Below, piece by piece: positions 43,868 to 53,867 of a stretch of 64,000 nucleotides of DNA. Every line of letters starts with the position of its first letter. Within the stretch, counting starts at the first letter, position 1. This DNA is from CAITSH01 sp025356665. Lineage in GTDB: Bacteria > Pseudomonadota > Gammaproteobacteria > Burkholderiales > SG8-39. The notes under the pieces were generated by a model. It saw only the letters and a program-made list of their open reading frames with translations. It was not told where the DNA came from and did no database searches. The stretch is taken from the NCBI GenBank assembly GCA_025356665.1, contig JANXRV010000090.1, forward strand, positions 70,520 through 134,519, written 5' to 3'. The position numbers were made by a program, and so were the translations under genes.

Positions 43868-43891
43868 GGCCCCAAGCCCTAAACGGTTTGG

Positions 43892-43918
43892 CGCGAGTCG
43901 TCCGTCGCACGACTCGCG
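43892..43918. other. GC-rich hairpin between ahcY and metF
   Basis: CGCGAGTCGT (43892-43901) and ACGACTCGCG (43909-43918) form a perfect 10-bp stem with a 7-base loop. No T-tract follows, so it is more likely an mRNA-processing or partial attenuation structure within the ahcY-metF transcript than a terminator. Confidence 0.55.
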
Positions 43919-43990
43919 TCAACCGCGCCGCAAGCAGCGCGCCGGCTTTTCGCCGCTGATGCGGCCCCTTCTTTGGAGGCATCCGCCCCT

Positions 43991-44836
43991 ATGGAAAGTC
44001 AGAAGCAGTTCCCCCGCAGCTTCAGTTTCGAATTCTTTCCGCCCAAAACGCCCGAAGGCATAGAAAAACTGCGCGCCACCTGGAAACAGCTGGCGCAGCT
44101 CAAGCCACGGTTTTTTTCCGTCACCTATGGTGCCGGCGGCTCGACGCAGGACAGGACCCTCGCCTCGGTGCTCGAAATCATCGCCGACGGCCATGACGCC
44201 GCACCGCATATCTCTTGCATCGGCTCCACCCGCGCCGAGCTCGCCGCGACGCTCGCGCTCTACATCTCAAAGGGCATACGCCACATCGTCGCCCTGCGCG
44301 GCGACCTGCCCTCCGGGTCGGCCAGCTTCGGCGACCTGCGCTATGCCAGCGAACTGGTGGCCTTTATCCGCGAACAAACCGGCGAGCACTTCAACATCGA
44401 GGTGGCATGCTATCCGGAAATGCACCCACAGGCGCGCAGCCCGCAGGATGATGTGCGTCATTTCAAGCAAAAGGTGGATGCCGGCGCCGATGCGGCCATC
44501 ACGCAATATTTCTTCAATGCCGATGCCTATTACCGCTTTATCGACGAGTGCGAGGCGGCGGGCATCGCCATCCCCATCGTGCCGGGCATCATGCCGATAG
44601 GCAACTTCTCGCAACTGGCGCGCTTCTCCGACGCCTGCGGCACCGAGATCCCGCGCTGGCTGCGCCTGAAAATGCAGGGCTACGGCGACGACAGCACCTC
44701 CATCCGCAGCTTCGGCCTCGACGTCATCACCGACCTGTGCGACAAACTGCTTTCGCAAGGCGCCCCCGGCCTGCATTTTTACTCGATGAACCAGGCGGGG
44801 CCCGTTTCGACGATATGGCAACGGCTCGGGCTATAG
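43991..44836 (+). CDS. metF: 5,10-methylenetetrahydrofolate reductase
   Basis: MetF is the FAD enzyme that makes 5-methyltetrahydrofolate for homocysteine methylation, completing the SAM cycle with ahcY and metK. The 281-residue TIM-barrel protein begins FSFEFFPPKTPEGIEKL. It also shows SVTYGAGGSTQDRTL near residue 44, HISCIGSTRAEL, HIVALRGDLPSG near 97, and PGIMPIGNFSQLARF near 197. The ATG at 43991 is preceded by GGAGG. The last four codons and the stop lie in the first unit of a 47-bp tandem repeat. Confidence 0.95.
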   Translation: MESQKQFPRSFSFEFFPPKTPEGIEKLRATWKQLAQLKPRFFSVTYGAGGSTQDRTLASVLEIIADGHDAAPHISCIGSTRAELAATLALYISKGIRHIVALRGDLPSGSASFGDLRYASELVAFIREQTGEHFNIEVACYPEMHPQARSPQDDVRHFKQKVDAGADAAITQYFFNADAYYRFIDECEAAGIAIPIVPGIMPIGNFSQLARFSDACGTEIPRWLRLKMQGYGDDSTSIRSFGLDVITDLCDKLLSQGAPGLHFYSMNQAGPVSTIWQRLGL

Positions 44837-44957
44837 CCCGAACGGATGCCATCGTAAAGCGACCGCAGCGGCTCGGGCTGTAGCCCGGACGGATGCCATC
44901 GTAAAGCGACCGCAACGGCTCGGGCTATAGACCGAACGGATGCTATCGCGCAGCGCC
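44822..44957. repeat. 47-bp tandem repeat overlapping the metF stop codon
   Basis: Units start at 44822, 44869 and 44916; the third is slightly diverged and incomplete. Each contains the near-palindrome TCGGGCTATAGCCCGA, perfect in unit 1, with a stop codon (TAG) at its centre. The first unit encodes the last residues of MetF and its stop. The array fills the convergent gap to the sensor gene, whose stop lies at its far edge (44959). Confidence 0.88.
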
Positions 44958-44958
44958 A

Positions 44959-47900
44959 CTACGTTGGCAAGACGTAGCCCTTTTCGCGGAACAGCTGGAG
45001 GCAGGCATCCACCACCGCCGGGTCATAACTTGTCCCGCGACCGCGTTCAATTTCCGCCAACGCTTTGTCCTGGCCCAATCCGGGGCGATAAGGCCGGTGC
45101 GAGGACATCGCCTCCAGGGTGTCGGCCACCGCCAGGATGCGCGCCTCGAACAAGATGGCCTCGCCCTTGAGGCCTTGCGGATAGCCACTGCCGTCGATGC
45201 GTTCATGGTGCTGCAACGCCACCTGCGCCACCGGCCACGGAAACTCGACCTCCTTCAGAATGTCATAGCTGGCCTGCGCGTGACCCTTGATCAGTTGGTA
45301 CTCCACCGCGCTCAGCTTGCCCGGCTTGGACAATATCTCGGCCGGAATGGTGACCTTGCCGACATCATGCAGGTAGCCGGCGACGCGCAAGCCCTCGATC
45401 CGCTGCGCATCAAAACCAAGCTCGGCGCCGATCGCCATGGCGATCTTTGCCACACGCTTTTCGTGTCCGGCCGTATACGGATCGCGCATCTCGCCTATGG
45501 TCGTGGCCACCTCCACGGTGCGCATGAAGGCGGTCTGCAGCTGCGCAAGATAGCGCGCGGCCTGGTCCTCGGCGCGCTTTTTCTCGGAGATGTCCTGCGC
45601 CATGCCGACGACCGCCGGCGTGCCGGCGAAGGTCGCAACCGACCCTTGCGAGCCCATGGTGAAAGTTGAACCATCCTTGCGCAGGCCGACGCTGACGAAG
45701 GCGCCCGGATTTTTCTCATCCGTCACGAGCGGCCGCAAAGTGTCGTTCATCAGTTCGCGCGAGGACTCAGCGACCACAGACAACGCATCACGACCGAGCA
45801 TATCTTGCGGCGAGTCGTAACCGAACATCTGGGCAAAACGGCGGTTTACAAAGCTGAACCTGCCCTCCTGGATAACGTAGATGCCGGTAATGACTTGGTC
45901 GAACAAGATGCGAAAACGCTCTTCCGACTGCGCCGTTTCCAATTGCGCCCGCCATTGCGCAGAGACATCGCGCACGATTGAAATGACCGTGTCCGCCTCC
46001 ATGGGCAGCACGCGGGCCTCGAAATGCTTTTCCACGCCGCCGATGGGCAAAGTGTAGATAAATTCCTGCAACGCGCCCGAATCCAGGGCGCGGGAAAAAG
46101 CCTGCATGTACTGGTTGGCAATCGGCGCCGGCAACACGGCGCTGACCTTCTTGCCCAGCAGTTGATCCGACGGTAGCGGTAGCGCGTCCGGATCCGCGGC
46201 GACGAAGTTGAGGTATTCGCCATCGCGCCGGTTGACCAAAATAGTATCCGGGATGGCCTTGATCAAGCTGCGGCTCCTTGCCTCGCTTTCACGCAAGGAC
46301 TGTTCTGCGACCAGGCGTTGCGCTTCATCCGCAAATTTATCCATTGCAAAACTGATGCTGGCCGTCATCTCGATCAACAGCTGCTGCGCCGATTCGTCAA
46401 AGGCGTTTTTCTCGTCCGTGTAGAGCGTAAGCGCGCCAATGACAAGGCCTTTGCGCTGGATCGGCAACGAGGCCGATGAGCCCCATCCGGCACGCGCGGC
46501 GCGCTCGCGCCATGGCGTGACCGTGGGGTCGGTCTGATAGTCCTGGCACCACAGCGCGCGGCATTCGCGCGCGGCAGTGCCGGTGGGACCGTGGCCATAG
46601 GGAGTCGCGGCATCAACCGATATTTGTATATCTTTGAGGTAATCCTGTCCGGAACCAAAGCTGGCGACCCGGCCGAGCATGCCCGAATGGGCATCGACGA
46701 GGCCTATCCACGCCATTTGCATGCCGCCCGACTCGACTGCAATGCGGCAGATGTGCTCGAACAATTCCGGCGCAGCGCGGGATCGTGCAACCGCCGCGTT
46801 GCTATCGCTCAAGGCGGCATAAAGCGATCTCATGCGCTGCGCGCGCGCCTCAAGCTGCTTGCGCTGCGTGATGTCTTGCACCGTGGCAAAAAACGACTCG
46901 GCGCTGCCGTCCGGCTTGCGGACACAGCGCACGTTGAGTTCGGCGAGCACCACAGTGCCATCCTTGCGGATGAAACGCTTCTCCAAGGTGTAGCCCTCGG
47001 ACTCGCCGCGCATGACGCGGTCAAACTCGGCCACGTCTTTTTGCAGGTCGTCCGGATGCGTCAACGCAGACCAGGTTTTCTGCGCCAGCTCAGCGCGCGA
47101 ATAGCCCAAGATTACGCAAAGCTGGTCGTTAAAACGGCCCCAGCGTTTGGAGTCGGGCTCGGTGATGGCCATGCCAACGAAGGGCATGTCATAAAACCGC
47201 GCCAACAATTTGTCGGTCAGCGACTGCGCGACCAGCATGTCGGCATATCTTTGCCTGCGCACAAGCAGCGTCAGCGCGGCGGTCACGACGGCAACTGCAA
47301 GCAGGACAATCGCACTGATCCAAAAGGCGAGTTGATACAAGGGCGCCAAGGCTTCGCTGCGGTCCATCTTGGCAACCAGATGCCAATCGCTGCCCTGTAC
47401 CCGCTGATAAGCGGCGAGCACTTCGATGCCGCGATAATCCAGGCCGGTCGTTACCCCTGCTTTTGGCGACAAAATCGCCGCTACGGCGGGCACTTGCTTT
47501 TGCGACAAAGGCAAGCGCAGCGACAGGGCGCCCACGCCATGGCGCAACGGGTTGAGGTAAAGCACAGCATCGCCATCGCGGCGCACCAACAATGTCTCGC
47601 CGCTTGGACTGGCCGTCGGCCATTCCTGCACAAATGGAAAGAGAAAAGTACCTGCATTGATATGCATCACCACGGCAAGCGACGCCGACCTCGCGCCCGG
47701 CGCACGCAATGGCGCTACCAGCGTCAGGCTCGGGTGCCCGTGCGCATCAACATACAGCTCGCTGCGGCGTGTCTTGCCGTCCGCAAGGGCGTTTGCCAGT
47801 AGCGGCGCAAACTCGGGGACCGCCACAAAGGGCTGGCCCACGCTTAGCAAGCGTTTCGAATCGGCATTGAAAAGAGCGATCGAGTCGTAGGTGAATGCCT

Positions 47901-48456
47901 TGCGCAGTGCTTCCAACTGGGACTGCACCAATTCCAGCTCTTTCGTATCGCCGGTGCGTTGCCAGGCAAAGACACGCGTGGTGAATCCGGCGCCGGCGAT
48001 CAGGCTCTGGGCATCGCCTTGGCGTTCAGTCAGCCAGCGCTCGATTTCTCCGACCTTGATTCTGGCGATGGCCACAAGGTTTGATTGGGCCTCTTGTTCC
48101 GTTTGATCAGAATACAAAAACAACACCGATACGCCGGCGACCGGAACGATCAGCGCGAGTATGAACAGCGCGGCCAGTGTCGTGCGCAAGCGCGACAGCG
48201 GCCGCAAACCGCCCTGCGCCAAAGCGGCAGCGTGCCCGACTTCCGACACCCCGGTCAATTGGCTTATCAGCCAGTAGAGCAGCGCGCTCGAGGCCAGAAC
48301 AAAACCCAATCCATCCAGCACTTCGATGCGGCTTTTCAGCATCGGATCATCGATTGTCGTGGCGACCCGAACAGCGGACGCAACAATCCAGAACGCGGCA
48401 AATACCGCGTAGAGCGTGACGACCGCGGCCGGGGTGAGGCGGCGGCTCATGAACAT
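44959..48456 (-). CDS. Membrane-bound sensor with Cache-like, PAS, GAF and HD-GYP domains
   Basis: The 1165-residue protein probably senses an extracytoplasmic signal and hydrolyses c-di-GMP. Predicted order: two N-terminal membrane helices (about 10-65), a third (about 93-113), a dCache-like periplasmic domain (about 115-390), a membrane helix (about 392-416), PAS (about 425-545), GAF (about 570-720), two further PAS domains (about 745-985) and a C-terminal HD-GYP domain. The last has GHEKRVAKIAMAIG, HDVGKVTIPAEIL, QHHERIDGSGYPQGL and SSHRPYRP. No GGDEF, kinase or receiver domain is present. HD-GYP motifs look complete. It is a single gene; a 300-base gap separates it from cysB. Confidence 0.9.
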   Translation of the reverse strand: MFMSRRLTPAAVVTLYAVFAAFWIVASAVRVATTIDDPMLKSRIEVLDGLGFVLASSALLYWLISQLTGVSEVGHAAALAQGGLRPLSRLRTTLAALFILALIVPVAGVSVLFLYSDQTEQEAQSNLVAIARIKVGEIERWLTERQGDAQSLIAGAGFTTRVFAWQRTGDTKELELVQSQLEALRKAFTYDSIALFNADSKRLLSVGQPFVAVPEFAPLLANALADGKTRRSELYVDAHGHPSLTLVAPLRAPGARSASLAVVMHINAGTFLFPFVQEWPTASPSGETLLVRRDGDAVLYLNPLRHGVGALSLRLPLSQKQVPAVAAILSPKAGVTTGLDYRGIEVLAAYQRVQGSDWHLVAKMDRSEALAPLYQLAFWISAIVLLAVAVVTAALTLLVRRQRYADMLVAQSLTDKLLARFYDMPFVGMAITEPDSKRWGRFNDQLCVILGYSRAELAQKTWSALTHPDDLQKDVAEFDRVMRGESEGYTLEKRFIRKDGTVVLAELNVRCVRKPDGSAESFFATVQDITQRKQLEARAQRMRSLYAALSDSNAAVARSRAAPELFEHICRIAVESGGMQMAWIGLVDAHSGMLGRVASFGSGQDYLKDIQISVDAATPYGHGPTGTAARECRALWCQDYQTDPTVTPWRERAARAGWGSSASLPIQRKGLVIGALTLYTDEKNAFDESAQQLLIEMTASISFAMDKFADEAQRLVAEQSLRESEARSRSLIKAIPDTILVNRRDGEYLNFVAADPDALPLPSDQLLGKKVSAVLPAPIANQYMQAFSRALDSGALQEFIYTLPIGGVEKHFEARVLPMEADTVISIVRDVSAQWRAQLETAQSEERFRILFDQVITGIYVIQEGRFSFVNRRFAQMFGYDSPQDMLGRDALSVVAESSRELMNDTLRPLVTDEKNPGAFVSVGLRKDGSTFTMGSQGSVATFAGTPAVVGMAQDISEKKRAEDQAARYLAQLQTAFMRTVEVATTIGEMRDPYTAGHEKRVAKIAMAIGAELGFDAQRIEGLRVAGYLHDVGKVTIPAEILSKPGKLSAVEYQLIKGHAQASYDILKEVEFPWPVAQVALQHHERIDGSGYPQGLKGEAILFEARILAVADTLEAMSSHRPYRPGLGQDKALAEIERGRGTSYDPAVVDACLQLFREKGYVLPT

Positions 48457-48574
48457 TGGAGAATCGCTGTTCTCACGCTGTTCTCATAAGCTGAGATACA
48501 CAACATGGGGAGAGCATCCAAAGTAGCACACGCCACAACACTTCACAATTCTTAATAAACCAAGTATTCACTGA

Positions 48575-48595
48575 ACAAGGGGCAAGCCCCCTTGT
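48575..48595. other. Hairpin in the 48457-48756 intergenic gap
   Basis: ACAAGGGG (48575-48582) and CCCCTTGT (48588-48595) form an 8-bp stem with a CAAGC loop. The 300-base gap between the sensor gene start and the cysB stop otherwise shows AT-rich sequence likely to hold the sensor promoter, and the cysB terminator described next. No gene is visible. Confidence 0.5.
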
Positions 48596-48664
48596 ATATC
48601 CCCCACTGCAGCGGGAAGCTGGTTGAGGTGGCCTCATTTTCAGGACTTGATCAGCGCTGCCTTA

Positions 48665-48712
48665 TAAAAATGAAAATAGCCCGAAAAATGGTCAGGCAAA
48701 CGCCGGGCTATT
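48665..48712 (-). terminator. Intrinsic terminator of cysB
   Basis: On the minus strand AATAGCCCG (48712-48704) pairs with CGGGCTATT (48683-48675) around a 20-base loop. TTTCATTTTTATAAGG follows. It lies 45 bases after the cysB stop. Confidence 0.7.
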
Positions 48713-48756
48713 GGGGGCATACGAATGCGGGCAGGCGACTGTCCCCGTAAGCACTG

Positions 48757-49698
48757 TTACAACTCGTAATTCTCCTGCCCACCCGCCATCGCCTTGTCTA
48801 TGGTCTTGCGGTTGAGTTGCGGTGCAAACAACTCGATAAACTCATAAGCGTAGCCGCGCATCATCGCGCCGCGGCGCAGCGCAACGCGCGTGGTGGAGGA
48901 GCGGAACAGGTGGCCGGCGTCGATGGCGCGAAGATGGCTGTCGCGTTTGGCATCGAAAGCCATGGCCGCAACAATGCCCACACCGAGGCCGAGCTCGACA
49001 TAGGTCTTGATCACGTCCGAGTCGATGGCCGACAGCACGATGTCGGCCTTGAGCCCGCGGGTGGTGAAGGCCTCGTCGATGTGCGAGCGCCCGGTGAACG
49101 CCGGGTCGTAAGTGACGATAGGATATTTGGCCAGCTCCTCCAGCGTCAGGCGCTCGAGCTTGGCCAGCGGATGCTTGGGCGGCACCACCACGCAGTGGTG
49201 CCAGGTATAGGCCGGCAAGGCCAGCAACTGCGGATAGTGGTCCAGCGATTCGGTGGCGATGGCGATGTCGGCCCCACCGGTGATGGCCATCTGCGCCAGT
49301 TGCGGCGGATTGCCCTGCTGCAAGGTCAGCTTGACCTTGGGATAACGCTTCTTGAATTCATGCACGACCTTGGGCAGCGCATAGCGCGCCTGGGTGTGGG
49401 TGGTGGCCACGGTCAGCGTGCCGGCGCGCTTGTCCTGGAACTCGCTGCCGACCCGCCTGAGGTTGTCCACCTCCTGCAGCACGCGCTCGACAATTTTCAG
49501 CACCGCCTCGCCCGGCTCGGTGAGGGCGACAAAACGCTTGCCGCGGCGCTCAAAGATCTCGATGCCCAGTTCCTCTTCGAATTCCTTGATCTGCTTGGAC
49601 ACCCCCGGCTGCGAGGTGTGCAGGGTATTGGCCGCTTCGGTCAGGTTCAAACCCTGACGAACCGTTTCGCGCACGTAGCGTAATTGCTGAAAATTCAT
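48757..49698 (-). CDS. cysB: LysR-type regulator CysB
   Basis: CysB controls sulfate assimilation and responds to acetylserine-type inducers. The 313-residue protein starts MNFQQLRYVRETVRQGLNLT, the standard CysB/Cbl N-terminus, with the helix-turn-helix near residues 18-40 (ANTLHTSQPGVSKQIKEFE). The inducer-binding domain contains ATTHTQARYALP near 95 and TYDPAFTGRSHIDEAF near 195, both conserved in CysB. It is divergent from cysI across an AT-rich region that should contain its own operator. Confidence 0.93.
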   Translation of the reverse strand: MNFQQLRYVRETVRQGLNLTEAANTLHTSQPGVSKQIKEFEEELGIEIFERRGKRFVALTEPGEAVLKIVERVLQEVDNLRRVGSEFQDKRAGTLTVATTHTQARYALPKVVHEFKKRYPKVKLTLQQGNPPQLAQMAITGGADIAIATESLDHYPQLLALPAYTWHHCVVVPPKHPLAKLERLTLEELAKYPIVTYDPAFTGRSHIDEAFTTRGLKADIVLSAIDSDVIKTYVELGLGVGIVAAMAFDAKRDSHLRAIDAGHLFRSSTTRVALRRGAMMRGYAYEFIELFAPQLNRKTIDKAMAGGQENYEL

Positions 49699-49800
49699 GG
49701 TCTTGCCTTTTATATATACGATTTAGTTATTTATATATCTATTGTTATTCTTTTTAATAATAACCGGAGTTTATTACGATTGTGTCCTGTTTGGGAAGCA
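49699..49800. promoter_or_regulatory. AT-rich cysB/cysI divergent control region
   Basis: This stretch is far richer in A/T than its surroundings. TTATATAT occurs at 49710-49717 and 49731-49738, 21 bases apart (about two helical turns). GTTATT (49744-49749) and AATAAC (49759-49764) form an inverted repeat. These are suitable for CysB, whose sites are AT-rich and loosely conserved; the exact operators are not resolved. A single long leader leads to cysI at 49865. Confidence 0.6.
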
Positions 49801-49864
49801 TCCAAATAAGCAAATGCACTTTCGCGGTTCCGCACCCAGGGCCGCGTCAACTTTCGGTGAAGCC

Positions 49865-51601
<1,737 letters not shown>

Positions 51602-51635
51602 ACAACCAGACCGACCTATTGGATTGGATTCGACC

Positions 51636-52142
51636 ATGCCTACACTCATCAAGCATCGCAAACTCGCCACCGCAGCCGACACCTGGACGCTGCTGCAAGA
51701 AGGCGAGGCCTTCCCCGCCTGTGGCGATGTCATCGTCCCGCTGTCTCTGTGGCTGAGCAAACGCGAAGTGCTGCTCAAGCGCGTGGGGCGCACCGGCGTC
51801 TGGCTCAAGCCCGAGGACGAGCCGGCGCTGCTGGCCCCCGACTTTGCCGTGCTGCCGCTGATCGCCGTACACTTTCCCGCCTTCACCGACGGCCGCGGCT
51901 ACTCCACCGCCCGCCTGCTGCGCGAGCGCCACGGCTACGGCGGCGAACTGCGCGCCTTTGGTGACGTGCTGCGCGACAATATTTTTTACCTGTCCCGCGT
52001 CGGCTTTGACGCCATCGCGCTGCGCGAGGATCAGGACGCGGCGCAAGCGCTGGGCGCATTCGGTGATTTCAGCGAGGCCTACCAGACCTCGGTGGAACGT
52101 CCCCAGCCGCTGTTTCGCCGCCGCACCGGATTGAGCGCGTGA
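51636..52142 (+). CDS. DUF934 family protein
   Basis: The 168-residue protein matches DUF934, found almost always beside cysI in Proteobacteria. Seen: VIVPLSLWLSKREVLL near residue 36, FPAFTDGRGYSTARLLRER near 83, and ELRAFGDVLRDNIFYLSRVGFD near 105. It is assumed to support sulfite reduction, possibly in electron transfer or complex assembly, but no metal motif is visible. ATG 51636 is preferred to TTG 51624. Its stop overlaps the cobA start by 4 bases (GTGA). Confidence 0.9.
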   Translation: MPTLIKHRKLATAADTWTLLQEGEAFPACGDVIVPLSLWLSKREVLLKRVGRTGVWLKPEDEPALLAPDFAVLPLIAVHFPAFTDGRGYSTARLLRERHGYGGELRAFGDVLRDNIFYLSRVGFDAIALREDQDAAQALGAFGDFSEAYQTSVERPQPLFRRRTGLSA

Positions 52143-52897
52143 AGGGTACCGTCTATCTGGTGGGCGCCGGTCCGGGTGCGCCCGACCTGCTGACCCTGCG
52201 CGCCGCGCGCCTGCTCGAGGCGGCGGACATCGTGTTCCATGACGCCCTGGTTCACCCCGAAACGCTCGCGCTTGCCGCCAAGGCGGAAAAAATAGCAGTG
52301 GGCAAACGCTGCGGCAAACATTCCACGGTGCAGAAATTCATCAACAAACGACTGGTCGATGCGGCACAGAAACACAAAATCGTCATACGCCTCAAAGGCG
52401 GCGACCCGATGCTGTTCGGTCGCGCCCAGGAGGAGATCGACGCCCTGTCAGCGGCGGACATCGCCTTCGAAGTGGTGCCCGGCATCACCGCCGCGCTCGC
52501 CGCCAGCGCGCAGATCGGCGTATCGCTGACGCGCCGCGGCCTGTCACGCAACGTCGCCTTCGTCACGCCGCGCGTGGGCGACGCCGAGCATGCCTGCGAC
52601 TGGGCCGCCAGCGCCATCGGCGCCGATACGGCGGCAATCTACATGGGCGCAGGTCAGGCACAAATGATCAGCGTCACACTGATCGCCCGCGGCATGTCGG
52701 CGGACACACCCGTTGCGATTCTTGAGAACCTGTCCCTGCCCGATGCCAGCGTGCGCTACGACACCCTGGGCGCACTGCCGCGTATTGCCGCCACAACCGG
52801 CGCCGGTCCGGCGCTGATATTGCTCGGCGAAGTATTGCGCGAGCAACTCGAGGCGCAACTCACCCTCGCCGGCAAGTTGCACCGCGCCCACGCCTGA
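52139..52897 (+). CDS. cobA: Uroporphyrinogen-III C-methyltransferase
   Basis: The enzyme methylates uroporphyrinogen III twice to precorrin-2, the precursor of siroheme needed by the sulfite reductase upstream. The 252-residue protein shows VYLVGAGPGAPDLLTLRAARL at the N-terminus, VIRLKGGDPMLFGRAQEEI near 84 and the conserved VVPGITAALAASAQIGVSLT near 114. It is the single-domain SUMT type, not the CysG fusion, so the dehydrogenase/ferrochelatase step is encoded elsewhere. The GTG start overlaps the DUF934 stop. Confidence 0.95.
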   Translation: MKGTVYLVGAGPGAPDLLTLRAARLLEAADIVFHDALVHPETLALAAKAEKIAVGKRCGKHSTVQKFINKRLVDAAQKHKIVIRLKGGDPMLFGRAQEEIDALSAADIAFEVVPGITAALAASAQIGVSLTRRGLSRNVAFVTPRVGDAEHACDWAASAIGADTAAIYMGAGQAQMISVTLIARGMSADTPVAILENLSLPDASVRYDTLGALPRIAATTGAGPALILLGEVLREQLEAQLTLAGKLHRAHA

Positions 52898-53064
52898 GCA
52901 CAATCCACCTTGGCGCAGTCCAGTCGCTGACCACGGCGCGATCAGGGTGCTACACCCGGGTGCGCCACCCTTTGCCTGCGCCGGGACAACGAGGCTTATC
53001 CGCGCCGCAAAACAATGGCATCATTGCGCCCATTCAAAACTCTTCAACCTGCAAGGAGGCCACC

Positions 53065-53628
53065 ATGTCCGGAGGCGCGCATTTAGATCCGTCGAACAAA
53101 AAAATTGCCATGTTCATCTCCATACTGGCCGTGGTGCTGGCGTTTTCGGAGACCCTGGGCAAGAGCGCGCAAACGCTGGCGCTGACGCTGAACATCGAGG
53201 CATCCAACCACTGGGCGTTTTTCCAGGCCAAGACCATACGTATGACCACGCTGCGCACCGCCGCGGAGGCGGCGGAACTGGAGATCGCGCGCGGCCCCGG
53301 CGCAGCCGCCAAGGAATTGCTGCAAAAACGCGTCGACGAATGGAAAAAAACTGCGGCGCGCTACGACAGCGAACCCGAGACACAGGAAGGCCGCAAGGAA
53401 TTGGCCGCTCGCGCCAAGGCGGCAGAAAAAAGCCGCGACCGCAACCTCGCCGCCTATCACCACTACGAACTGGCTTCGGCGGCAACGCAGATTGCCATCG
53501 TACTCGCCTCGGCCGAGGTGATCACTGGCGTGGTGGCGCTGATGTGGGGATCGGCTGCGCTGGGTGTAGCGGCGGTGGTGTTTTGCCTGATCGGGTTCTT
53601 TGCGCCGCTGTCGGTGCATTTGTTCTAG
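53065..53628 (+). CDS. DUF4337 family membrane protein
   Basis: The 187-residue protein has one N-terminal hydrophobic helix (IAMFISILAVVLAFSETLG), a central charged helical region (about 60-140) and two C-terminal hydrophobic helices (QIAIVLASAEVITGVVALMWG, then GVAAVVFCLIGFFAPLSVHLF), matching DUF4337. The family has no known function. The start at 53065 has AAGGAGG 4 bases upstream. Its stop codon lies within the first unit of a 15-bp tandem repeat. Confidence 0.85.
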   Translation: MSGGAHLDPSNKKIAMFISILAVVLAFSETLGKSAQTLALTLNIEASNHWAFFQAKTIRMTTLRTAAEAAELEIARGPGAAAKELLQKRVDEWKKTAARYDSEPETQEGRKELAARAKAAEKSRDRNLAAYHHYELASAATQIAIVLASAEVITGVVALMWGSAALGVAAVVFCLIGFFAPLSVHLF

Positions 53629-53695
53629 AAATTGATGTTCTTGGAATTAATGTTCTTGGAATTAATGTTCTAGGAATTCATGTTCTAGGAATTAA
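53621..53695. repeat. 15-bp tandem repeat, five units, overlapping the DUF4337 stop
   Basis: Units of TGTTCTTGGAATTAA type start at 53621, 53636, 53651, 53666 and 53681 with one to three differences each. The first unit (TGTTCTAGAAATTGA) contains the TAG stop of the DUF4337 gene at 53626-53628. Three of the five units contain CTAG. Confidence 0.88.
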
Positions 53696-53724
53696 TGCCG
53701 GGCTGCATTTCGCCGTATTCGTTT

Positions 53725-53812
53725 GTCATTGCGAGCGCAGCAATCTCGTCGCTATTGGGACATCCTTTACCATGCCACAAGATTGCTTCGTCGCTCCGCT
53801 CCTCGCAATGAC
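53725..53812. repeat. GTCATTGCG-family palindromic repeat
   Basis: GTCATTGCGAGCGCAGCAATCTCGTC opens the element and GATTGCTTCGTC with CTCCTCGCAATGAC closes it. It lies in the convergent gap between the DUF4337 gene and the SDR gene, beside the 15-bp array. Related copies are at 16922, 17069, 32964 and 39477. Confidence 0.85.
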
Positions 53813-53867
53813 TTGGTCTTCGGCCAATGGCAGCGGAGCCGCTGCTCCCAGGCCACAATTATGAACC

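Noticed and set aside
46591..47802. 403-codon + strand frame inside the large sensor gene
   Set aside because: Antisense to PAS, GAF and Cache-like regions that are clearly coding on the minus strand.
53621..53812. CRISPR-like appearance of the 15-bp units and neighbouring palindrome
   Set aside because: Units are contiguous with no spacers, and no cas gene is present in the window. The same applies to the arrays at 44822 and 62388.
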